Assembly: GCA_937958815.1 (NCBI GenBank)
Contig: CALGMR010000004.1
Location: 186,001 to 250,000, forward strand
DNA length: 64,000 nucleotides
Direction of reading: 5' to 3'
Source of the DNA: an uncultured Rhizobiaceae group bacterium
GTDB taxonomy: Bacteria; Pseudomonadota; Alphaproteobacteria; Rhizobiales; Rhizobiaceae
Shown here: one piece after another, positions 24,761 through 33,821 of the stretch
How the letters are laid out: each line of letters starts with the position of its first letter
Numbering within the stretch: position 1 is the stretch's first letter
Position numbers and translations under genes: made by a program
The notes under the pieces: model-generated
Told to the model about the DNA's origin: nothing
What the model saw: the letters and a program-made list of their open reading frames with translations, nothing else
The model's database searches: none

Positions 24761-25723
24761 ATGCTGAATAAGCTTAAAACAGACTTTGCCACCATCAATC
24801 CCGGCTTTGCAAAAACCTTTAAGGTCGGGCGGCTCACCCTTGGGCTTGTTGTTCCGCTGGAACGCTATGACCAAAGCGCAACGCCGACAATGGAGCACCA
24901 TATCGAGCGCGCAAAACTGGCTGATGATTTGGGCTTTGCAGCCCTCTGGCTGCGGGATGTTCCGTTCAACGTACCGACCTTTGGCGATGCTGGTCAAATG
25001 TTTGATCCATTTGTCTACCTGGGAGTGCTGGCAAGCGTGACCCAACACATTGCGCTTGGCACCGCCAGCATCATTCTGCCGCTGCGCCATCCCGCCCACG
25101 TCGCGAAAGCTGCGGCAACAGTTGATGTCTTGTCTGGCGGTCGCCTGTTGCTGGGTATCGCGTCCGGTGATCGACCTGAAGAATATCCGGCACTGAAGAT
25201 GGACTATGCTGATCGCGGTGAAAGATTTCGCAGCAGCTTGAATTATATTCGAGCTGTCGGCAGGGACTATCCGCACCATGCTGGTGATCAAGGGTCACTC
25301 TCGGGTCACATGGATATGCTGCCAAAACCCCACGGCTCCCATTTGCCCCTGCTCATCACCGGTGGAAGCCAACAAGCGCCTGACTGGGTGGCTCAAAACG
25401 GCGACGGATGGATGACATATCCACGCGACGCTGCATCGCAAGGGCGTGTCATTGCCGACTACCGCAACAGACTTGCCGCGGCGGGCGAGCGGGACAAGCC
25501 TGTTATGCAATCACTTTATGTGGATGTGCTGGATAAAGCCGATGCACCGCCCCGACCGATCCACCTTGGCTTCGCGTCTGGTGTCGATTATCTGCGCAAC
25601 TATTTGCAAGAGATTGAAGCCTTGGGCGTCAACCATGTGGCCCTAAATTTACGTTTCAACACTGCCCCTATCGAAAGCACGCTGGACCATCTGGCCACTG
25701 CTCTTTTGCCCGACTTTTCATAA
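24761..25723 (+). CDS. LLM-class flavin-dependent oxidoreductase
   Basis: About 320 residues of luciferase-like TIM barrel. Visible family features are FAALWLRDVPF, ALGTASIILPLRHPAHVAKAAATVD and SGGRLLLGIASGD. The substrate is unknown. I prefer the ATG at 24761; a TTG at 24728 extends the frame by 11 residues. A short coding frame with a good ribosome binding site (24716-24771) ends across this ATG, so translation may be coupled. The gene is followed by an SDR 11 bases downstream. No flavin reductase is adjacent. Confidence 0.85.
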   Translation: MLNKLKTDFATINPGFAKTFKVGRLTLGLVVPLERYDQSATPTMEHHIERAKLADDLGFAALWLRDVPFNVPTFGDAGQMFDPFVYLGVLASVTQHIALGTASIILPLRHPAHVAKAAATVDVLSGGRLLLGIASGDRPEEYPALKMDYADRGERFRSSLNYIRAVGRDYPHHAGDQGSLSGHMDMLPKPHGSHLPLLITGGSQQAPDWVAQNGDGWMTYPRDAASQGRVIADYRNRLAAAGERDKPVMQSLYVDVLDKADAPPRPIHLGFASGVDYLRNYLQEIEALGVNHVALNLRFNTAPIESTLDHLATALLPDFS

Positions 25724-25734
25724 GGAAAAACATC

Positions 25735-26523
25735 ATGACAAAGACGATTCTCATCACCGGTTCAACCGATGGTATCGGTAAACTAACAGCCACAAAACTT
25801 GCAGCCGCAGGGCACCACGTGCTGGTACATGGCCGCAGCCAAACCAAAGTCGAAGCTGCCGCGGAAGACATTGGGGCACCAGTCGATATGTTCGTGGCTG
25901 ACTTATCAGATATGTCCGCCATCAAAACCATGGCCGAAAATATCAAAGAAAAATATGATACGCTGGATGTTCTAATCAACAATGCGGGCGTGTTGAAAAC
26001 GCAAAACCCCATTTTGGACAATGGGCATGATATTCGGTTTGTGGTCAACACATTTGCGCCATACCTGTTGACCCAGAGTTTGATGCCGATCCTCAAGCCA
26101 GACAGCCGCGTTGTAAATCTTTCCTCGGCCGCACAAGCACGGATCGATTTGAATGCGATGAAAGGTGGAGCGCAGCTGGGCGACATGGACGCCTACGCGC
26201 AGAGCAAGCTCGCCATCACAATCTGGACCCGCGAAATGGCAAAATCACTGTCCCAAGGTCCCGCCATTATAGCTGTAAATCCAGGTTCGATGCTCGCCTC
26301 AAAAATGGTGAAAGAAGGCTTTGGCGTTGACGGCAACGATTTGAGTGTGGGAGCAGACATACTGATTGAAGCAGCACTCGGCGATCGCTTTGCTGATGCC
26401 ACGGGCGCATATTTTGATAATGACAGCGGCGCATTTGCCAACCCACATGCAGCCGCCATGGACGAAGCCCACGCCGCAGATGTCATGGACGTCATCACTT
26501 CATTTGTCAGTCAGAACAGCTGA
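25735..26523 (+). CDS. Short-chain dehydrogenase/reductase
   Basis: 262 residues with the classical SDR motifs: TGSTDGIG near residue 7 for coenzyme binding, NNAG near 81, the catalytic serine in VVNLSSAAQ, and YAQSK with Tyr and Lys. It starts 11 bases after the LLM gene with AAGGA upstream, so the two form a small operon. The substrate cannot be read from the sequence. Confidence 0.9.
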   Translation: MTKTILITGSTDGIGKLTATKLAAAGHHVLVHGRSQTKVEAAAEDIGAPVDMFVADLSDMSAIKTMAENIKEKYDTLDVLINNAGVLKTQNPILDNGHDIRFVVNTFAPYLLTQSLMPILKPDSRVVNLSSAAQARIDLNAMKGGAQLGDMDAYAQSKLAITIWTREMAKSLSQGPAIIAVNPGSMLASKMVKEGFGVDGNDLSVGADILIEAALGDRFADATGAYFDNDSGAFANPHAAAMDEAHAADVMDVITSFVSQNS

Positions 26524-26994
26524 CAAACCCTCCAGCACATAAACGCTGAAATCTCCTACAAGAAAAAACAAACTCCCCATCTTGAGTGATGAGGGAGAAC
26601 AGGAAAGGATTGCCCCATGAAATACGTGAATTTCGCGGAGTGCTTGTTCAGCTCGGGCCGCAACTTTTAATGCTGGATATCCAGATGCAGAAAAACTGAC
26701 AGGTATTCCCAATACACCTCATCACAGCTTGCCAATATGGATGAAATTCAGAAGCAGGACCTGCATCGGCTGTTCTTCAACGTGGGATGAGCCACATCGA
26801 TATGTCGCACGGGCGGGTGTTTTATTCTTCTTGGTTAGGTGGTGAGGATAGGCCAAACCTATCCCCCGTGCCCTCAACCTAGTCTGCACCTTTGGTGCTG
26901 ACGGGGAGCATCGACCCCCGTCATTGTTGCAGCAAGTGGATTTGATCTGCGGAAACACCAATACGAATGAATGTTCGGATTGGCGATTGCCCGA
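26524..26994. other. 471-base gap with inverted repeats but no convincing gene
   Basis: Besides the terminator candidate at 26563-26597, this gap holds GGATAGG-CCAAA-CCTATCC (about 26846-26864) within a larger imperfect GGTT...AACC fold. It also holds GACGGGG/CCCCGTC with a 9-base loop (about 26899-26921). Short coding-like stretches occur in several frames of 26600-26800 but none is long or recognisable. It may be an RNA leader, a small RNA or decayed coding sequence. Confidence 0.35.
26563..26597 (-). terminator. Possible minus-strand terminator
   Basis: Read on the minus strand, CTCCC-(A)-CATC pairs with GATG-GGGAG with one bulged base, followed by GTTTGTTTTTTC. It is about 400 bases beyond the cupredoxin stop, so it may end that transcript or an unannotated RNA in the gap. 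Confidence 0.4.
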
Positions 26995-27342
26995 TCATTT
27001 CAATTCTATATTGCCTTTCATATGTGGGTGGTATGCACAGAAGTAACTGGTTTCCATTCCAGAGGTCACTTTGATGGATTTTGTGTCGTTTTTTGCCATC
27101 TCTCCGGTGTCCCAACCACCTTCATCAGCTGTGGCTGTGTGGGGTGCCAAATCCTCGTTAATCCAGCTTATTGTGTCACCAACGCTGACGACGACGTTTT
27201 GTGGTACAAACTCGAAGGACGTGATTTTTACAACGTGATTTTTTGGCGATGCCGCAAACCCATTGCTACTGGAAATGATCAGGGCGCCAGCACTTGCTGC
27301 CGCCCCAACCATTACATCCCTACGGGTGATTTTTGCGGTCAT
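26995..27342 (-). CDS. Tat-exported cupredoxin (amicyanin/pseudoazurin-like)
   Basis: 115-residue small blue copper protein. The N-terminus carries a twin-arginine signal (TRRDVMVG followed by a hydrophobic stretch and AAS). The copper ligands are visible as His in APHTAT, then Cys, His and Met in YFCAYHPHMKG. GDTISWINED is the usual cupredoxin strand. It probably carries electrons in the periplasm. Its start overlaps the DUF4142 stop by one base. Fold and ligands are clear; the redox partner is unknown. Confidence 0.9.
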   Translation of the reverse strand: MTAKITRRDVMVGAAASAGALIISSSNGFAASPKNHVVKITSFEFVPQNVVVSVGDTISWINEDLAPHTATADEGGWDTGEMAKNDTKSIKVTSGMETSYFCAYHPHMKGNIELK

Positions 27343-27866
27343 CAGTTTAGATTCTTCACCATCATCTCGGCATGAGCTTCATGTGCCTTGAAGATTTTCA
27401 GACCCTCTACGAACAACGCTTTGACTTCAGCATTCTCGATATTCGGAATGAAGACATCGCCCACAAGAGAATTTACCGCTTTGTGGTAAGCAAGTTCGTT
27501 TTCCGCGTAAGCCTTGTCAAAATCAGCACCGCTGAGCGCACTAAACTTAGCAATAATTGCATCGCCATCTTGGTTTAGCTTCTGGCTCAGAAAGTTGTCT
27601 TTTGCTTCAGCACCCAGCTTTTTGAGCAACGCCAAAGCCTGTTCATTAACCGCTTCATGATCGCGGATCATCGTTTTTGCAAACGTGTGAATTGCGGGAT
27701 TTTTTGATTTTGCCAAAGCCAGATGTGCATAACGAATATCAAGATTGTCGGCCGTGTAGGCCACATGCGCGATTTCCACATCGCTTAATTTTGCGGGGTC
27801 ATTCGCGGTTGCTTGAGTTGTGAACAACATACCAACAATGGCAAATCCAAGTAGTAGTTTTCTCAT
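27342..27866 (-). CDS. Exported DUF4142 (ferritin-like four-helix) protein
   Basis: 174 residues with a signal peptide (MRKLLLGFAIVGMLFTTQATA) and a helical body matching DUF4142, for example RYAHLALAKSKNPAIHTFAKTMIRDHEAVNEQALALLKKLG. I start it at the ATG at 27866, which has GGAGGAAAT before it. His and Glu residues in the helices suggest metal binding, but the family has no established function. It is in an operon with the cupredoxin and divergent from the AraC regulator. Confidence 0.85.
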   Translation of the reverse strand: MRKLLLGFAIVGMLFTTQATANDPAKLSDVEIAHVAYTADNLDIRYAHLALAKSKNPAIHTFAKTMIRDHEAVNEQALALLKKLGAEAKDNFLSQKLNQDGDAIIAKFSALSGADFDKAYAENELAYHKAVNSLVGDVFIPNIENAEVKALFVEGLKIFKAHEAHAEMMVKNLN

Positions 27867-27931
27867 AATTTCCTCCAAACTTTTCTAATTAACCCCACTT
27901 TGATACAATCGGCATTGATCGCCAGATATGT

Positions 27932-27963
27932 CAGATCGTCCGGAATTTTATGCAGATCGTTCA
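27932..27963. promoter_or_regulatory. 21-bp-phased CAGATCGT repeats, candidate AraC sites
   Basis: CAGATCGTC (27932) and CAGATCGTT (27953) are direct repeats exactly 21 bases apart, the two-helical-turn spacing typical for AraC-family monomer pairs. They lie between the DUF4142 start (27866) and the AraC gene. The second repeat is part of the 12-mer GCAGATCGTTCA, whose reverse complement recurs at 28957-28968. Confidence 0.5.
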
Positions 27964-28002
27964 AGCTCTGTACAAATACAATTGTCTCTATATTTTCTAA
28001 TC

Positions 28003-28959
28003 ATGCTCGATCTACTAAGTGATATACTGACCAATCTTTCCGTACGCGGAACGCTTTATTTCCGCACGTCACTCACCACTCCATGGGGTATAGAGGTTCC
28101 GGCATACGAAAATGTTGTCCGGTTTCACTTTGCGCATCGCGGTGATTGTCTGGTTGAAGTTGAAGGCAGTGGGAAGTCAGTGGCGTTGGAGCAAGGCGAT
28201 TTATTGATCGTGCCTCGCGGTGCTTCGCACAAATTATATTGCGGCCTCGAAACGCGAGAGGCCATCCTCCCACTTGACACTGTGATAGAAAAATCTGGGT
28301 TCACCGGAACAGGCGTTTTGGTCTACGGAGGTGATCAGGATGATCGTGAAACCCAACTCATCTGCGGCCATTTCTCATTCGACCCCCATGCAAAACATGT
28401 TCTGATGGAACGGCTGCCTCCGTATATTCACATCAAAAATTACGGAGAATCCGCAGGCAAATGGATTGAAGCCACGTTGCAAGTCATTGGCGATGAAGCA
28501 GGTGGTCAAAGAATGGGTGGTGATCTCATTGCGTTGAAAATGTCCGAAACCATTCTGGCGCATGCCATTCGCAGCTTTATTGAGAGCAACGAGGCTCCTG
28601 AATGGGGGCTGGATGCTTTCTCGGACGACAACCTGAGAAAAGCGCTGGACGCTTTCCACCAATCCCCCGACAAGCACTGGACGATCGAAGGTCTTGCTCA
28701 AACTGCTGGCATGTCGCGAACAAGTTTTGCTGTTCTGTTTCAAAAGAAAATGGCGATGACCCCGATGGAATATATCACGGCATGGCGCATTGAAATCGCC
28801 AAACGGTTGCTGATGGTTCCAAAAAACACACTCACTGATGCCGCTGAAGGTGCGGGCTATGCTTCCAACTCTGCTTTCACTCGCGTGTTTAAAAAAGAGA
28901 CCGGCATGACCCCGGCCGATTTCAAGAAATCAGTCACCTCTAATCGTTCAGATAATTGA
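28003..28959 (+). CDS. AraC-family regulator with cupin N-terminus
   Basis: About 318 residues. The N-terminal part is a cupin-6 type ligand domain (LRGTLYFRTS-like start, then LEQGDLLIVPRGASHKLYC). The C-terminal double HTH includes WTIEGLAQTAGMSRTSFAVLFQKKMAMTPMEYI and AAEGAGYASNSAFTRVFKKETGMTPADFKK. I prefer the ATG at 28003, where family similarity begins; the frame is open to 27928. No Shine-Dalgarno is visible at either. It probably regulates the flanking cupredoxin operon and membrane gene. Confidence 0.88.
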   Translation: MLDLLSDILTNLSVRGTLYFRTSLTTPWGIEVPAYENVVRFHFAHRGDCLVEVEGSGKSVALEQGDLLIVPRGASHKLYCGLETREAILPLDTVIEKSGFTGTGVLVYGGDQDDRETQLICGHFSFDPHAKHVLMERLPPYIHIKNYGESAGKWIEATLQVIGDEAGGQRMGGDLIALKMSETILAHAIRSFIESNEAPEWGLDAFSDDNLRKALDAFHQSPDKHWTIEGLAQTAGMSRTSFAVLFQKKMAMTPMEYITAWRIEIAKRLLMVPKNTLTDAAEGAGYASNSAFTRVFKKETGMTPADFKKSVTSNRSDN

Positions 28960-28968
28960 ACGATCTGC
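28943..28968. repeat. Inverted repeat overlapping the AraC stop codon, matching the upstream site
   Basis: ATCGTTCA-GATAAT-TGAACGAT is an 8-bp dyad, and its right half extends to TGAACGATCTGC, the exact reverse complement of the 12-mer at 27952-27963. It lies about 100 bases before the small membrane protein gene. A regulatory site is more likely than a terminator, since no T tract follows. Confidence 0.45.
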
Positions 28969-29065
28969 ACGCAAAAAGGGACGCACGAGCACAGAGTATA
29001 CAGAGCGCATCACGTATCAATTTTTAAAGCTGCAAGACAGCTCAATCACCAAGGGAGGAAAAATC

Positions 29066-29434
29066 ATGTTTCCACGTTTTATTACAAAATCAATTCACGC
29101 CTATCTCGACTATCCAGTGGCATTTGGTCTTATGGCAATGCCGTTTTTGTTTGGTCTGGGCCAGGGCAATATTCTGGCGTTTTGGCTGTCAGTCGTAACG
29201 GGCATTGCTGCCTTCTTTTTGACTATACTCACAGATCACCAACTGGGCGTATTCCGGATTTTACCGTACAGTTTACACCTTGCTGTGGATGGTCTCGTCG
29301 GGATCGCTTTTGTCATCGCTCCATTGCTCCTGGGCTTCACAGGAATTGAGTTCTGGTATTATATGGTGCTCGGTCTTACAGTTCTTGCAGTCGTTGGATT
29401 GCACAAGAGCGAAGAGAGCGTTGCGGACGCATAG
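29066..29434 (+). CDS. Small four-helix membrane protein of unknown function
   Basis: 122 residues, almost all hydrophobic, with four helices at about 17-35, 38-57, 68-90 and 92-112. It has a strong ribosome binding site, GGGAGGAAAA. The pattern AYLDYPVAFGLMAMPFLFGL resembles the SPW-repeat family, but the Ser-Pro-Trp motif itself is absent. It follows the AraC gene and the inverted repeat at its end. Confidence 0.75.
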   Translation: MFPRFITKSIHAYLDYPVAFGLMAMPFLFGLGQGNILAFWLSVVTGIAAFFLTILTDHQLGVFRILPYSLHLAVDGLVGIAFVIAPLLLGFTGIEFWYYMVLGLTVLAVVGLHKSEESVADA

Positions 29435-29495
29435 GCTCAAAGCTACAGGCCGACGGGTCTCGGCAAATCTGTGATCCAAGCCCTCAAGGTTTTCA

Positions 29496-30080
29496 ATGGC
29501 AAGCTCTGCAAATATCAACAGTCTCTTAACCGAAATACGAGCCTGTAGGATTTGCAAAGACTTGCCACTTGGGCCGCGCCCGATTGTTCAATTCAGCTCG
29601 AAATCAAAGCTTCTAATTGTTGGCCAGGCTCCCGGCCGCATCACCCATGAAAAGGGCATACCATTTGACGACCCCTCTGGTGATCGGTTGAGAACATGGT
29701 TGGGCATTGATCGGGATTCGTTCTACGACAGTGAAAAACTCGCCATTGTGCCAATGGGTTTTTGCTTCCCTGGAACGGCCAAAGGGGGCGATTTACCTCC
29801 CCGCAACGAATGTGCGCCCGCTTGGCGAACCAAAATCCTCGATAGGCTTGTGTCAGTGGAATTGACCTTAATCATCGGACGCTACGCCATTGATTGGCAT
29901 TTGCCTGAGTTTGGAAAATCAACTGTTACAGAAGCTGTCAAATCATGGAAGACGTCGTGGCCAAAACAACTCATCCTCCCTCACCCCAGCCCACGAAACA
30001 ATAGGTGGCTGAAGCAAAACCCATGGTTTGAAGATGATGTAATTCCGAAACTGCAATCGAGAGTGAGGCAAATACTCTAA
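29496..30080 (+). CDS. Uracil-DNA glycosylase superfamily protein, Fe-S type
   Basis: 194 residues, COG1573-like. Motif A is GQAPGRIT (43-50) followed by GIPFDDPSGDRLRTWLG; the C-terminal motif is LPHPSPRN. Cys17, Cys20, Cys90 and Cys106 have the spacing CxxC...Cx15C expected for the 4Fe-4S cluster of family 4-like enzymes. Motif A has Gln where family 4 has Glu, and the last motif is HPSP rather than HPAA, so it belongs to a divergent branch whose base preference is not known. Confidence 0.85.
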   Translation: MASSANINSLLTEIRACRICKDLPLGPRPIVQFSSKSKLLIVGQAPGRITHEKGIPFDDPSGDRLRTWLGIDRDSFYDSEKLAIVPMGFCFPGTAKGGDLPPRNECAPAWRTKILDRLVSVELTLIIGRYAIDWHLPEFGKSTVTEAVKSWKTSWPKQLILPHPSPRNNRWLKQNPWFEDDVIPKLQSRVRQIL

Positions 30081-30131
30081 ATCAGATCGCAGTTAGAAAG
30101 TTGACCGTTCGACAATTGTCTACAATTCCCA

Positions 30132-31511
30132 CTAAGACTTAAGCGAATGCACCATTGAGACCCAAGTGTCTGCGTATGCTGAAAGGTCTGGAAAATCTTT
30201 CAGGCCATGTGTGGCTTTTGGCGCGACAAATGTGTGGTGTTCCGCCGTCAACATAGCAGCACCAGTGCTTGTGCCTGTGCCCGTTGTGGCAACGACCTGC
30301 CGTTTTGCGCTTGCCGCCAACATGACGCAAATAAGCTCGTTGCTTGCAAAAGGGCCTTCTATGATGATGTCTCCATCTGCGCCAATGAGATCAAGGCAGG
30401 TGGCCGTCATCAGCGCAAGATAGAAGCTTGTTGCAATAAATTTTTCAGCTTCCGTCCATCCTTGCTCCTTCCCTAACCACTGATAATTTTGGCCTGGAAA
30501 CGGTCCTGAACTTGGCTCGACTGATGGCATGAGCATGAGTTGATCTTTGAGCACGCGATCAACTTCAGCTTGTGAAAAGGTCGGAGCGTGTTCACCCACC
30601 AGAATTTCATGTTCACGCCCTCCCATAAATCTTGACGACATGACGGGATCACCAAGACCGTTGACGTTGATCAGTGTATCGCGCGCAGGATCAAGTTTTA
30701 CAGGTTTGCCCCCTACCGCCATACATACAACCCATGTGCCAGTCGAAACGACGGAAAACGGTGCCTTGCGACTTTTCAAATGCGGATAGAGCGATGCGTT
30801 GGAATCGTGGATGCCGCCATAGACCTCTGTCTGCTGCGACAAACCCGTTTTAGCAGAAACCTCCGGTAAAATCGTTCCTATGCGCTCATGCGCTTTGCAC
30901 AAAGGTGGCATCATAGAACCCCACCCCATTTCCTCCACCATGGATGAATAATTCCCATCCACTGGGCACCATAAGTCGGTGTGACATCCCAACGATGTGG
31001 CTTCATTGCGGCAGATACCGGTTAACCGCGAAACCCAGTATTGCGGGTAAGTCACAATGTGACTGACTTTTGATCGCAAAGCCGGAAAGGTCTCGAACAG
31101 CCAATAGATTTGCAACCCCAGATTCAAACCCATTGGCAGCCGCGGCGAACCGGTCTCGTTAAAGTTTGGCCTTACGGAATTATAGGAGGACGCCAACTCG
31201 TCAACTGCATCATGTTCGTAATCAAGAACTGGCGTCACAAGTTCCCCAGCACCATCAAGCAATGCAGCACATGCTCCGTGGGTTGTTACAGTTATTGCGT
31301 CTATGGGTTGAATGCGTTGAAGCTTTGCCAGCCCATCTAGTATGAAAGACCACAACGTCTCCATGTCGAAGTGAGCATATGGTCCATTCTGCAAAACCAG
31401 ATTTGGCGTTTTGAGAACCGCAACTTCTGAAAGCGTCGCCATCTCCACGAGCACGACTTTGGCATTGGTTTTGCCAATATCTATAACCGCAACGTGTCGA
31501 TGGTCACCCAT
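30132..31511 (-). CDS. rhaK: L-rhamnulose kinase (FGGY family)
   Basis: 459-residue sugar kinase that phosphorylates L-rhamnulose to rhamnulose 1-phosphate. The N-terminal phosphate motif IDIGKTNAKV and the sugar-binding GGIHDSNASLYP are visible, as is the C-terminal ATP region TTGTGTSTGAAML. The ATG at 31511 lies 5 bases after rhaU; a TTG at 31520 overlaps it. It is the last gene of rhaRSTPQUK. In R. leguminosarum the kinase is also needed for rhamnose transport. Confidence 0.92.
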   Translation of the reverse strand: MGDHRHVAVIDIGKTNAKVVLVEMATLSEVAVLKTPNLVLQNGPYAHFDMETLWSFILDGLAKLQRIQPIDAITVTTHGACAALLDGAGELVTPVLDYEHDAVDELASSYNSVRPNFNETGSPRLPMGLNLGLQIYWLFETFPALRSKVSHIVTYPQYWVSRLTGICRNEATSLGCHTDLWCPVDGNYSSMVEEMGWGSMMPPLCKAHERIGTILPEVSAKTGLSQQTEVYGGIHDSNASLYPHLKSRKAPFSVVSTGTWVVCMAVGGKPVKLDPARDTLINVNGLGDPVMSSRFMGGREHEILVGEHAPTFSQAEVDRVLKDQLMLMPSVEPSSGPFPGQNYQWLGKEQGWTEAEKFIATSFYLALMTATCLDLIGADGDIIIEGPFASNELICVMLAASAKRQVVATTGTGTSTGAAMLTAEHHTFVAPKATHGLKDFPDLSAYADTWVSMVHSLKS

Positions 31512-31516
31512 ACAAA

Positions 31517-31846
31517 TCAATCCATATGAAAGACGTGTTTCAAAGCCTTGGTGACCGGCACATTGGCTTCATCGGTTTCCATAATATCAGCCATATGCGC
31601 CCACCAGTCCTGCATAACTTGCGATGTTGGCAAGTTTTCCATCTTGTGATCTAGGCTGCGCCACAGCACAGCAAAAAGCACATTGGTCTCTTCGTCCAGA
31701 AATATGGAATAGTCTTGAACGCCTGCGTCCCGAAGCAAGGCAGTGAGGGCACTAGGAATGGCGTCATGACGCCGTTCGTACTCAGCCGCCTGCCCTGAAT
31801 TCAGTTGCATTTTGAAGGCGATTTTTTCCAACTTAACTTTGCTCAC
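31517..31846 (-). CDS. rhaU: L-rhamnose mutarotase
   Basis: 109-residue protein interconverting alpha and beta L-rhamnose. The family pattern is clear: [23 protein letters not shown]-like start, [16 protein letters not shown] in the middle and [13 protein letters not shown] near the end, with the two Trp and His residues of the active site. It starts at a GTG (31846) that overlaps the rhaQ stop as GTGA and has AGAGG upstream. Confidence 0.93.
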   Translation of the reverse strand: MSKVKLEKIAFKMQLNSGQAAEYERRHDAIPSALTALLRDAGVQDYSIFLDEETNVLFAVLWRSLDHKMENLPTSQVMQDWWAHMADIMETDEANVPVTKALKHVFHMD

Positions 31847-32844
31847 AATCGCCTCTCTTTCAGCATATTGGTCAGAATTGGCAGAGCAATCACCACAATC
31901 AAAAGTGCTCCGATAAAAATAGACATGACAATGCCGGGAACATTCAACAGGCCAAGACCAAAACTAATGAGACCCATAACAAACGCGGCCACAAAAACAC
32001 CCTGAATGGTCCCCGATCCACCCAGAATAGCAACACCGCCCAAAACCACCATGGTGATGACCTCAAGTTCCCAACCCTGCGCGATAGAAGGACGGGTGGA
32101 CCCCAGCCGGGACGTCAATAACACAGCGGCAATACCGGACATTAAGCCGACGAGACAGAACAAGAGAAACTTCACCCGCGCCACACGTACCCCTGAAAAT
32201 TGTGCGGCCACAGGGTTGTTGCCAATGGCAAAAACATGACGCCCAAAATTGGTGCGATGCAGCAAGATATAATAGGCAAGCGCAATAATAATGAAGAGTA
32301 CAAATTCAAATGAGATGACCCACCACACATAGCCTTGCCCGAAAAAGGCAAAACTTTCTGGATACCCGTTGAAAGCCTTATCACCCAAAATCATAAACGA
32401 GATCCCGCGAAAGAAGCTCATCGTGCCGATGGTAATGACAATCGACGGCAGGCCAAGCCCTGTTACCAACAGTCCATTGAATACCCCACAGGCAAGGCCA
32501 GTGAGCGTTCCGATCAAAACGAGCGTGGGTGTGCCCACCCCAAATTGCAAAGCGAGACCCATCATGGTCGAAGACAGCGCAATAATGGCCGCAACAGAAA
32601 GATCGATCTCTCCGGAAATGATCAGCAAAGCCATGGCAAAAGCTATGATTGCTTTTTCAGTAAAGTTGAACGTGGCGTCCGAGAGCGCCCAAGGTGATAG
32701 AAAATAGGGCGACGCAAACACGTTCAAAATGAACAGTCCAATCGCAACCACCAGCAACAATGTCGGCCATGAAAAAACTGCACTGTGGAGCGGTGTGTTC
32801 AGTCGATCAGCTATATTGCGGTTCTGGGCGTTTTGTTCGGTCAT
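31843..32844 (-). CDS. rhaQ: Rhamnose ABC importer permease
   Basis: 333-residue CUT2-type (RbsC-like) permease with about ten helices. Hallmarks are [20 protein letters not shown] and the cytoplasmic EAA-like loop with [20 protein letters not shown]. It pairs with RhaP. The ATG at 32844 overlaps the rhaP stop by 4 bases; the open frame extends 36 codons further into rhaP but that part is not permease-like. Confidence 0.93.
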   Translation of the reverse strand: MTEQNAQNRNIADRLNTPLHSAVFSWPTLLLVVAIGLFILNVFASPYFLSPWALSDATFNFTEKAIIAFAMALLIISGEIDLSVAAIIALSSTMMGLALQFGVGTPTLVLIGTLTGLACGVFNGLLVTGLGLPSIVITIGTMSFFRGISFMILGDKAFNGYPESFAFFGQGYVWWVISFEFVLFIIIALAYYILLHRTNFGRHVFAIGNNPVAAQFSGVRVARVKFLLFCLVGLMSGIAAVLLTSRLGSTRPSIAQGWELEVITMVVLGGVAILGGSGTIQGVFVAAFVMGLISFGLGLLNVPGIVMSIFIGALLIVVIALPILTNMLKERRL

Positions 32845-33821
32845 GATGCAGCATTTTCTTGTTTCAATATGAGTCGCTTGCTCTTTTGCTGGCTGCTGGC
32901 ATTGATGATGACAGCTAAAATTATGGCTGCGCCGGAGATTGCCATTTGCCAAAATGGCGAAACACCGATCACCGGCAAGGCGTTGCTCATCACACCCAAA
33001 AACAATGCACCAAGAACTGCACCGGCCACCGTTCCAACGCCCCCCGCAATGGAAATTCCACCAATGACGCAGGCCGCGACGATGGTCAGTTCGTAACCTT
33101 TAGCGACTTCCACAGACCCGATGACATAACGAGAAACCCACAAATATCCGCAAAATCCAGACAACGCACCTGAGATACAAAAGGCCACAAACTGCGTGCG
33201 ACCAATATTAATGCCTGTGTAAAGCGCCGCGCTGGGATTTACGCCCACCGCATAGATAGAACGTCCCAAAGAAGTGCGTGTCATGAGAATGAAAAACCCG
33301 ATCACGATGATGATTGCGTACCAAGACAGTGCGGGAAGCCCTAAAAACTCATAGCGGGTATATTGGACAAATTCTTCTGAAAAGCGGTCGGCATTGACCC
33401 ACTTCCCACCTGCAATCAGAAAGATAAAACCTCGATAAATCGTCAATGTACCAAGGGTCACCACAATAGACGGGATACCGATCCACCAGATCATAGTGCC
33501 ATTAAATGCACCCAAACACAGACCGCAAAACGTTGCCAAAAGCATTAATGCAGGCACAGGAATTTCTGGATAGGCTGCATTGATTAGCGCTACAATCATG
33601 CCAGACAAAGCAAGATTGGAAGCCATGGACAGGTCTATGGAACGTGTCAGGATCACCACCATTTGTCCCAACGCCAAAATGATCAGCATCGAACTGTCAT
33701 TAAATATGCCCGCTAGTTTTTCTGGCGAAGCAAAGCCCGGAGACCGAAAGGCCGTGGCGCCAATCATCAGCACGACAACCACTGCCAGCCAAAATTCGTG
33801 ATTGCGGATAAACGCCCTCAT
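32841..33821 (-). CDS. rhaP: Rhamnose ABC importer permease
   Basis: 326-residue CUT2-type permease, paralogous to RhaQ. It shows LTRSIDLSMASNLALSGM and GGISIAGGVGTVAGAVLGAL. The ATG at 33821 overlaps the rhaT stop by 4 bases (ATGA). With RhaQ it forms the membrane channel for rhamnose brought by RhaS. Confidence 0.93.
   Translation of the reverse strand: MRAFIRNHEFWLAVVVVLMIGATAFRSPGFASPEKLAGIFNDSSMLIILALGQMVVILTRSIDLSMASNLALSGMIVALINAAYPEIPVPALMLLATFCGLCLGAFNGTMIWWIGIPSIVVTLGTLTIYRGFIFLIAGGKWVNADRFSEEFVQYTRYEFLGLPALSWYAIIIVIGFFILMTRTSLGRSIYAVGVNPSAALYTGINIGRTQFVAFCISGALSGFCGYLWVSRYVIGSVEVAKGYELTIVAACVIGGISIAGGVGTVAGAVLGALFLGVMSNALPVIGVSPFWQMAISGAAIILAVIINASSQQKSKRLILKQENAAS

Noticed and set aside
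26600-26800. Short coding-like stretches in several frames
   Set aside because: They are too short and scattered across frames to name a parent gene; kept only as part of the intergenic description.
28943-28964. Dyad at the AraC stop codon as a terminator
   Set aside because: No T tract follows; the match to the upstream 12-mer favours a binding site.
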